A DNA stretch of 64,000 nt, from assembly GCA_045634325.1 (NCBI GenBank), contig JAZRAA010000034.1, forward strand, positions 62,001 to 126,000. The letters are read 5' to 3'. The translations under genes and the position numbers were made by a program. Shown here piece by piece: positions 59,377 through 64,000 of this stretch (its first letter is position 1; each line of letters begins with the position of its first letter). Source of the stretch: URNF01 sp045634325 (lineage in GTDB: Bacteria; Bacillota; Clostridia; Oscillospirales; Acutalibacteraceae). The notes under the pieces were generated by a model, which had not been told where the DNA came from, searched no databases, and saw only the letters and a program-made list of their open reading frames with translations.

Positions 59377-60654
59377 TTATTCGGTTTCCTGTGTTGCAGT
59401 GGTGTTTGTGGTTTGAGCAGTGCCACCGGTAGTGGTGGTGACGGTTGTGCCGGTGATACCCAAAGCCGACCGCACGGCAGTCAATGCGGCTTGTAATTGG
59501 TCATCTTGTTCATCCGCAATAATGCCAATACGTTTCGCTTTATACGCACTCATCGGAACAACTTTCGTGGGGGTGATACCCACGCCTTCAATAGAGCCGC
59601 CACGAATGAGCGAAATCTCGCCCACTGTCAGCAACAACGCCGAGTTATCCTCTCGAAGCGGGATGAAATCCTGTATCTTGCCTTTGCCGACAGTCTTTTC
59701 ACCGATGACGGTACTGACGTTGAATTCTTGCAACACGCCCGCCATGATTTCGGCTTCACCCAAAGTGTCACTATTCACCAACGTCACAGACGGCAATGCG
59801 CTTTCACGATTGCTGTGTGCCACCAAGTTGCTCACCGAGCCGTCCGCGGCAGTGTAGGTCGCATACGCACCGTGCGGCATCAGATGAGATAAAATGCCTT
59901 CAAGCGCCGTGCGAGAGCCGCCGCTGTTACAACCACGCAAATCAAAAACAAATGCGGTCGCGCCCTCTTCTTGCAAAGCGGAATACGCGGCGGTAAATTG
60001 GTTTTGCGTGTTATCATGAAAAGCGGTGATGCGAATATAACCGATAGTGTCACCTATCATGCGGTCGCTGACCGTTTCCAAGGAATACGCATAAGCGGTC
60101 ATTTCAAACGCCATGGTCTTATCCTCACGTTTGACCGACACAATCATTTTTTCGGCATTTGTATCCAGTAACGTTTGCAGTTGCGCCAAAGATTTGCCGC
60201 TCACCTGCTCGCCGTCAATGGACAACAGCACATCTCCCGCCTTGACACCCACTTTTTGAGCGGCGGAATCGACGTCCACTTTATCCACCAAAATATTGCC
60301 CGCCGTATCGCCGGAAAGGGTGATGCCCACACCGGATGCCTGGCCTTTGCGTTCAGCAAGGGCAAGTTTGTACTGTTCGGTGGTGAAATATTGTGCATAC
60401 GGGTCGTTGAGACCGTTGACATACCCCGCCGCCAAAGCAGATTTGAGTTGTACCTCGTCCAAAGCGGAGTAGTAGGTGCGCACTTTTGTATCAATGTCGG
60501 TGATATGATGATACAACGCTTGCTTTTGAGTGACAGCGTTTACCTGTTGGTTGAAATGTCGCATGGCAATCATCATCGTAACCGAAATTGCCAAAGCGAC
60601 CGCCAAAACCACCACCGTAATCAGCGCACTCAAACTAAATGTTTTATTTTTCAT
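59377..60654 (-). CDS. S41 peptidase family protein lacking the catalytic serine
   Basis: A 425-residue membrane-anchored protein of the C-terminal processing peptidase family. It has an N-terminal helix (about 8-32), a PDZ domain (about 90-180, VGITLSGDTAGNILVDKV) and an S41 domain (about 185-375). In active members the nucleophile is the middle serine of SASASE; here the aligned text is TLGEAE, so glycine (about residue 299) replaces serine. The catalytic lysine is kept in VGKG (about 324), 25 residues later as expected. The tail is Thr-rich (TTVTTTTGGTAQTTN). ATG 60654 follows AAAGGG; TTG 60660 is less likely. It is the last gene of the ftsE-ftsX-hydrolase operon. It is probably not a protease by the usual mechanism. 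Confidence 0.88.
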   Translation of the reverse strand: MKNKTFSLSALITVVVLAVALAISVTMMIAMRHFNQQVNAVTQKQALYHHITDIDTKVRTYYSALDEVQLKSALAAGYVNGLNDPYAQYFTTEQYKLALAERKGQASGVGITLSGDTAGNILVDKVDVDSAAQKVGVKAGDVLLSIDGEQVSGKSLAQLQTLLDTNAEKMIVSVKREDKTMAFEMTAYAYSLETVSDRMIGDTIGYIRITAFHDNTQNQFTAAYSALQEEGATAFVFDLRGCNSGGSRTALEGILSHLMPHGAYATYTAADGSVSNLVAHSNRESALPSVTLVNSDTLGEAEIMAGVLQEFNVSTVIGEKTVGKGKIQDFIPLREDNSALLLTVGEISLIRGGSIEGVGITPTKVVPMSAYKAKRIGIIADEQDDQLQAALTAVRSALGITGTTVTTTTGGTAQTTNTTATQETE

Positions 60655-60668
60655 ACGCAAACCCTTTC

Positions 60669-61874
60669 CTACTTACCGTTAGCGGACACGAATCCGAGCA
60701 ACGGATCGGTCGGCGTTCCGTTTACACGTACTTCGAAATGCAAATGTGCGCCGTAAGAGTTGCCGGTGTTACCGATTTTACCAAGCACGGTCTCTCCACC
60801 GGTTACCTTTTGGCCGACACGTGCCAGGTTTTTAGACATATGCGCATATAGCGTCACTATCTGTCTGCCTTTAGCATCCAAGCCGTGGTCCACGATACAA
60901 TAATAACCGTAGCCGCCACCCCAAGAAGAAGAGGTGTTGGAGTAAATCACCGTGCCGTCTGCGGCGGCAACAATGGAATGTCCGTATGACGCGCCGTTTG
61001 AAATGTCAATACCTTTGTGCAGTTTTCCCCAACGTGTTCCGAAAACGGATGTAATGCGACGAATGGTGGGAACCGGCCAATACATTGTGGTATATACACC
61101 GGTACTGTTAAGGCTCGCCAGCAATTTTTTGATGCTCGCTTCCGTCTCTTCAAGTTCTTTGTTGAGTGCGTCTACTTCTTGTTGGTCCTGCTGATACACA
61201 GCATTCGCCTGTTTATACAGCGTGTTGAGTTCCGCTCTTTTGCTGTCGGCACTCGCACGCAATTTTTCTACTTCGGCTTTCTTTTCGGATATCTGGACTT
61301 TTTCTGCCTCAATATCCACTTCCGCCTGCTTGATTTCCAGCAACTGTTGCTCCAAAGCATCAATGGCTGCTTGGTCGTTTTCCGCAACCACTTCCATCAA
61401 CTTCTCTTTGATGAGATAGTCGGTGTAGTTGTCCATGTTCAACAGCATTTGCAAAGTGGAAAGATTGCCACGTTTAGCAATCGCACGCAATCGTTCGCCC
61501 AGCATGGTCTGTGTCTTTTGCTGTTCGGCGCGATTTTGCTCCAACTGCTGTTCCAGTTGCGCGATACTATCATTTTTCTCGGCAGTTTGCTTATCCAAAT
61601 CTGCGATTTGGTCTTGTAACAAATCCACCTGCTTTTGCACGTTATTGATTTGATTCAAATATAAATCGCGTGTATTCTTGCTGTCTGCCAAATCATCTTT
61701 CGCATTGGCAATTTGCTTTTTCAAAGCTTCTTGTTCTTTTTCCAATGCCGCTATTTGTTCGTTGATGGATGCGGCAACAACCGATGTCGGTGACCACACA
61801 CAAACAGCGGTAACCACCAATACAAAAGCAAGAAAAATCGAAAGAAAAGCGGTGAATCGCCCGTTTTTCATCAT
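60669..61874 (-). CDS. Peptidoglycan hydrolase with coiled coil and M23 domain (PcsB/EnvC-like)
   Basis: A 401-residue exported protein. Signal peptide or anchor at about 8-32 (LSIFLAFVLVVTAV, then VVAAS). A long coiled coil spans about 35-255 (EQIAALEKEQEALKKQI). A C-terminal M23/LytM domain (about 285-395) keeps the zinc ligands in LHKGIDIS (His and Asp) and HLHFEV. FtsEX controls hydrolases of this layout during division in both Gram-positives and Gram-negatives. The start overlaps the ftsX stop (ATGATGA), so it is translationally coupled. The S41-like gene follows after 14 bases. Confidence 0.94.
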   Translation of the reverse strand: MMKNGRFTAFLSIFLAFVLVVTAVCVWSPTSVVAASINEQIAALEKEQEALKKQIANAKDDLADSKNTRDLYLNQINNVQKQVDLLQDQIADLDKQTAEKNDSIAQLEQQLEQNRAEQQKTQTMLGERLRAIAKRGNLSTLQMLLNMDNYTDYLIKEKLMEVVAENDQAAIDALEQQLLEIKQAEVDIEAEKVQISEKKAEVEKLRASADSKRAELNTLYKQANAVYQQDQQEVDALNKELEETEASIKKLLASLNSTGVYTTMYWPVPTIRRITSVFGTRWGKLHKGIDISNGASYGHSIVAAADGTVIYSNTSSSWGGGYGYYCIVDHGLDAKGRQIVTLYAHMSKNLARVGQKVTGGETVLGKIGNTGNSYGAHLHFEVRVNGTPTDPLLGFVSANGK

Positions 61875-62773
61875 ATTTTCTCGCTCCCTTCCTTGTGCAG
61901 ATACTTGCCGGTAGCAATCGCACTGCCCACCATACCGGCAAGGGTACCGATGACAATACAACCAATCAGCAACGTACTCCACACATGTGTAAACGACACC
62001 AGCGAGAACAGCGATGCCGAAGACGGGAAGAATTTGAGCAACTTATCGTATAAAAGCCATATTACACCAAAGGCCAACAAGCCGGACAGCAAGCCCAGTG
62101 CCATGCCTTCCACGATGAACGGAATGCGAATAAAAGCACCCGTTGCGCCCACCGAGCGCATGATATAAATCTCCAAACGACGGTTGTATACCGTCAATTT
62201 GATGGTGTTGGCGATGATAAACAACGATACGACCAACAATAGCAGAACCACCCAGAAGCCCACTGTTAATGCAACTTTACGCACAGTGAGCAAGGTGTCT
62301 GCGATGTTGCTGTCATATGAAGTTTCATCCACCTTTTCGATGGCTTCTATCTGCGTGATGGTCTCTGAAAGCATCTCTAAATCATTGAGTGTTATCACGT
62401 ACGCATCCGGCAACGGATTTTGTTCGCCCTGAAAACTTTCATACGTTTCATCGGGCAAAGAATCTCCGTATTTTGCCAACATATCCTCTTTGGATAAAAA
62501 TTCCACGTCTTTGACGTTGTCTAAACCACGCAAACTGTCACCGATAGCGGCAACCTGTTCGTCGGTGCTATCGGTCTGGGCATAAGCAACCACCACGTTT
62601 TGTCCGTATACCCACCGGAATGCGTGCTCCACGTTTTCCAGCACGAGATACGCAAAACCTGTGAGCAACAAACAAGCTACCAGCACCGCTACCGAAGCGA
62701 TTGCCATAAAACGGTTTTGCCAGATACTGCGCAAGCCTTCACGGGTCAAATATCGCAAACTGGAAAGTTTCAC
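61871..62773 (-). CDS. ftsX: Cell division ABC permease FtsX
   Basis: A 300-residue permease with the FtsX topology: a first helix (about 22-45), an extracellular domain (about 48-170, with DVEFLSKEDMLAKYGDSL) and three C-terminal helices (about 175-290). The motif MRSVGATGAFIRIPFIVEG before the last helices is a family hallmark. The start codon is GTG 62773, overlapping the ftsE stop by four bases. It transmits ATP-driven changes from FtsE to the downstream hydrolase. Confidence 0.96.
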   Translation of the reverse strand: MKLSSLRYLTREGLRSIWQNRFMAIASVAVLVACLLLTGFAYLVLENVEHAFRWVYGQNVVVAYAQTDSTDEQVAAIGDSLRGLDNVKDVEFLSKEDMLAKYGDSLPDETYESFQGEQNPLPDAYVITLNDLEMLSETITQIEAIEKVDETSYDSNIADTLLTVRKVALTVGFWVVLLLLVVSLFIIANTIKLTVYNRRLEIYIMRSVGATGAFIRIPFIVEGMALGLLSGLLAFGVIWLLYDKLLKFFPSSASLFSLVSFTHVWSTLLIGCIVIGTLAGMVGSAIATGKYLHKEGSEKI

Positions 62774-63492
62774 AGCAAATCACCTCCCAATCGGACAGGC
62801 TCACTAACTTCTTGCACCATTTCTGCGGGGGAAGCGGTATCCGATACCACTTGGCCGTCTTTGATGGTGATAGTACGGTGCGGATATCTGTCGACCAGCG
62901 AAGTTTCATGCGTTACCATCAAAACGGTGGTGCCGCAACGGTTGATATCGGTCAACAATTCCACAATATCCCGTGCACGCTCAGGGTCAACGTTGCCGGT
63001 CGGCTCGTCCGCGATGATCAAACGCGGGTTGTTGACCAATGCACGTGCAAGGCCTACACGCTGTTGCTCGCCACCCGAAAGTTCAGGCGGATAATTATGC
63101 GCTTTATCCTGCAAGCCAACGAGTTGTAATACATACGGTACACGTTTGCGAATGCGACGGCGGTTTGCGCCGGTCACCCGCATGGCAAAACCCACATTGT
63201 CAAACACCGTCATGGTGTTAATCAGGCGGAAATCCTGAAACACAATGCCCATCGTGCGACGCAAATACGGGACGTCCCGCCGTTTGAGTCGGGAAAATCG
63301 ATAATTATTAACAAGCACTTCACCCGCAGTGGGTTTTTCTTCGTGCATAATCAGCTTCAAAAAAGTACTTTTACCGGCGCCGGATTCACCGACAATATAC
63401 ACAAACTCGCCATCATCAATGTGTATATTCACATCTTTGAGCGCTTCGGTGCCGTTGCCGTATTTCTTATATACACCGCGAAACTCTATCAA
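62770..63492 (-). CDS. ftsE: Cell division ATP-binding protein FtsE
   Basis: A 240-residue ABC ATPase with Walker A GESGAGKST, signature LSGGEQQRVGLARAL and Walker B LIIADEPTGNVDPE, the standard FtsE spelling. I assign the start to TTG 63492 (MIEFRGVYKKYG), seven bases after AAGGAGG. Longer in-frame starts would translate through that site. It heads the ftsE-ftsX-M23-S41 operon and has a promoter about 80-110 bases upstream. Confidence 0.96.
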   Translation of the reverse strand: MIEFRGVYKKYGNGTEALKDVNIHIDDGEFVYIVGESGAGKSTFLKLIMHEEKPTAGEVLVNNYRFSRLKRRDVPYLRRTMGIVFQDFRLINTMTVFDNVGFAMRVTGANRRRIRKRVPYVLQLVGLQDKAHNYPPELSGGEQQRVGLARALVNNPRLIIADEPTGNVDPERARDIVELLTDINRCGTTVLMVTHETSLVDRYPHRTITIKDGQVVSDTASPAEMVQEVSEPVRLGGDLL

Positions 63493-63573
63493 GCGATTTC
63501 CTCCTTTTTTCATTTTGCGACACAATTCGCCGCATCAGCCAAAACATTTTAAGACCGTTTCGGCTTAACTACC

Positions 63574-63602
63574 AGTATAACGGAATGTGGCACGGCACAC
63601 AA
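63574..63602 (-). promoter_or_regulatory. Promoter of the ftsEX operon
   Basis: On the minus strand TTGTGT, 17 bp, TATACT. Confidence 0.65.
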
Positions 63603-63627
63603 CCCGAAAAAATTTCCATTGCCATGC

Positions 63628-63671
63628 CAAAAAAGCAGCACAAGGCAGGTCACCATCCGGTTCCCTGCCGC
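63628..63671 (-). terminator. Weak terminator after the PucR/CdaR-type gene
   Basis: GGCAGG..ACC/GGT..CCTGCC stem with an internal mismatch and a six-T run about ten bases further on. Confidence 0.45.
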
Positions 63672-63676
63672 GGCAA

Positions 63677-64000
63677 TTAGTATTTGATGGGGTTCGCGGT
63701 GAGATATTTCTTCACCATCAACGCCACTTTAAATACGATGGCATCGTCAAACTTGCGCAGGTCAAGACCGGTCAAACGTTTGATCTTTTCCAGACGATAC
63801 ACCAAGGTGTTACGATGCAAGAACAGTTTGCGGGACGTTTCAGAAACGTTGAGATTGTTTTCAAAGAATTTTTGAATGGTAAACAACGTTTCCTGGTCAA
63901 GCGATTCAATCGAACCACGTTTGAAAATTTCACGCAAGAACATGTCGCAAAGGGTGGTGGGCAACTGATAAATCAGTCGCGCAATACCGAGATTGTCATA
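63677..64000 (-). CDS. PucR/CdaR-type transcriptional regulator, C-terminal part
   Basis: The last 107 residues of a protein whose 5' part lies beyond the right edge; the frame is open to base 64000. The sequence LFTIQKFFENNLNVSETSRK with the following LFLHRNTLVYRLEKIKRLTG is the helix-turn-helix of the PucR/CdaR family (HTH_30), which binds DNA with a Fis-like C-terminal domain. The chain ends with a short helix (VFKVALMVKKYL). It sits upstream of the ftsEX operon, separated by a weak terminator. What it senses cannot be seen from this part. Confidence 0.9.
   Translation of the reverse strand, partial: YDNLGIARLIYQLPTTLCDMFLREIFKRGSIESLDQETLFTIQKFFENNLNVSETSRKLFLHRNTLVYRLEKIKRLTGLDLRKFDDAIVFKVALMVKKYLTANPIKY

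Overview
The window looks like a piece of chromosome from a low-to-mid GC Gram-positive anaerobe, most likely an uncultured member of the Clostridia (Oscillospirales/Ruminococcaceae-like). This is inferred from the gene families: RNase Y, AddAB, type III pantothenate kinase, the Gls24-FakA pair, FtsEX with a PcsB-like hydrolase, a UgpC/MsmX-type ATPase, DUF4830, DUF6062 and DUF5696/YIP1 proteins. Further support comes from sigma-A promoters with mostly 17-bp spacers, strong AGGAGG ribosome binding sites and many U-tract terminators. I see no phage, plasmid, insertion sequence or CRISPR array.

Layout. 1-4.4 kb (minus): rny, recG and the start of an HI0933-type flavoprotein that runs off the left edge. 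4.5-4.7 kb: tRNA-Gln. 4.8-9.7 kb: a Gfo/Idh/MocA oxidoreductase divergent from an AraC regulator, then rhamnulokinase and L-rhamnose isomerase. 9.8-12.1 kb: a MacB-like ABC ATPase/permease pair. 12.3-23.5 kb: a seven-gene minus-strand operon, namely a solute-binding protein with extra N-terminal domains, two separate permease pairs, an NHL-repeat/YIP1 membrane protein and a DUF5696 membrane-anchored protein. It starts at a perfect-consensus promoter bordered by a palindrome. 23.7-25.5 kb: a Thr-rich repeat lipoprotein and an unknown membrane protein. 25.5-28.4 kb: rpsO-pnp. 28.4-32.9 kb (plus): asnB, DUF4830, an RsuA-type pseudouridine synthase and a lone UgpC-type ATPase. 32.9-35.3 kb (minus): an SDR and a beta-CASP metallo-hydrolase. 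35.4-35.9 kb: tRNA-Arg with a duplicated 3' tail. 36-43.7 kb: alpha-galactosidase, coaX with an ECF S component, an M14 peptidase, a Nudix hydrolase and glgP. 43.9-45.1 kb: tRNA-Ser, also with a duplicated 3' tail, then a decayed sugar-phosphate isomerase. 45.3-52.2 kb: addBA. 52.3-59.3 kb: phosphoglucomutase, a family-5 solute-binding lipoprotein, Gls24, FakA, YmdB and DUF6062. 59.4-63.6 kb (minus): ftsE-ftsX-M23 hydrolase-S41-like protein. The right edge cuts a PucR/CdaR-type regulator.

How the parts fit. Carbohydrate scavenging dominates: rhamnose catabolism, the large transport operon, alpha-galactosidase, glycogen phosphorylase and phosphoglucomutase. The transport operon has no ATPase of its own, and the lone UgpC/MsmX-type ATPase at 31.7 kb is a natural candidate to power both permease pairs. 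The ftsEX block couples a divisome ABC module to a peptidoglycan hydrolase. Its downstream S41 protein has lost the catalytic serine, so it may be a scaffold or inhibitor rather than a protease.

Most worth a second look: the seven-gene SBP/permease/NHL-YIP1/DUF5696 operon; the two tRNA loci where a terminator and a structured spacer are followed by a second copy of the tRNA 3' end including CCA and a second terminator; the S41 pseudo-protease; the twofold CxxC/CxxH pattern in the DUF6062 protein; and the isomerase with a lost start codon and an A7 frameshift.
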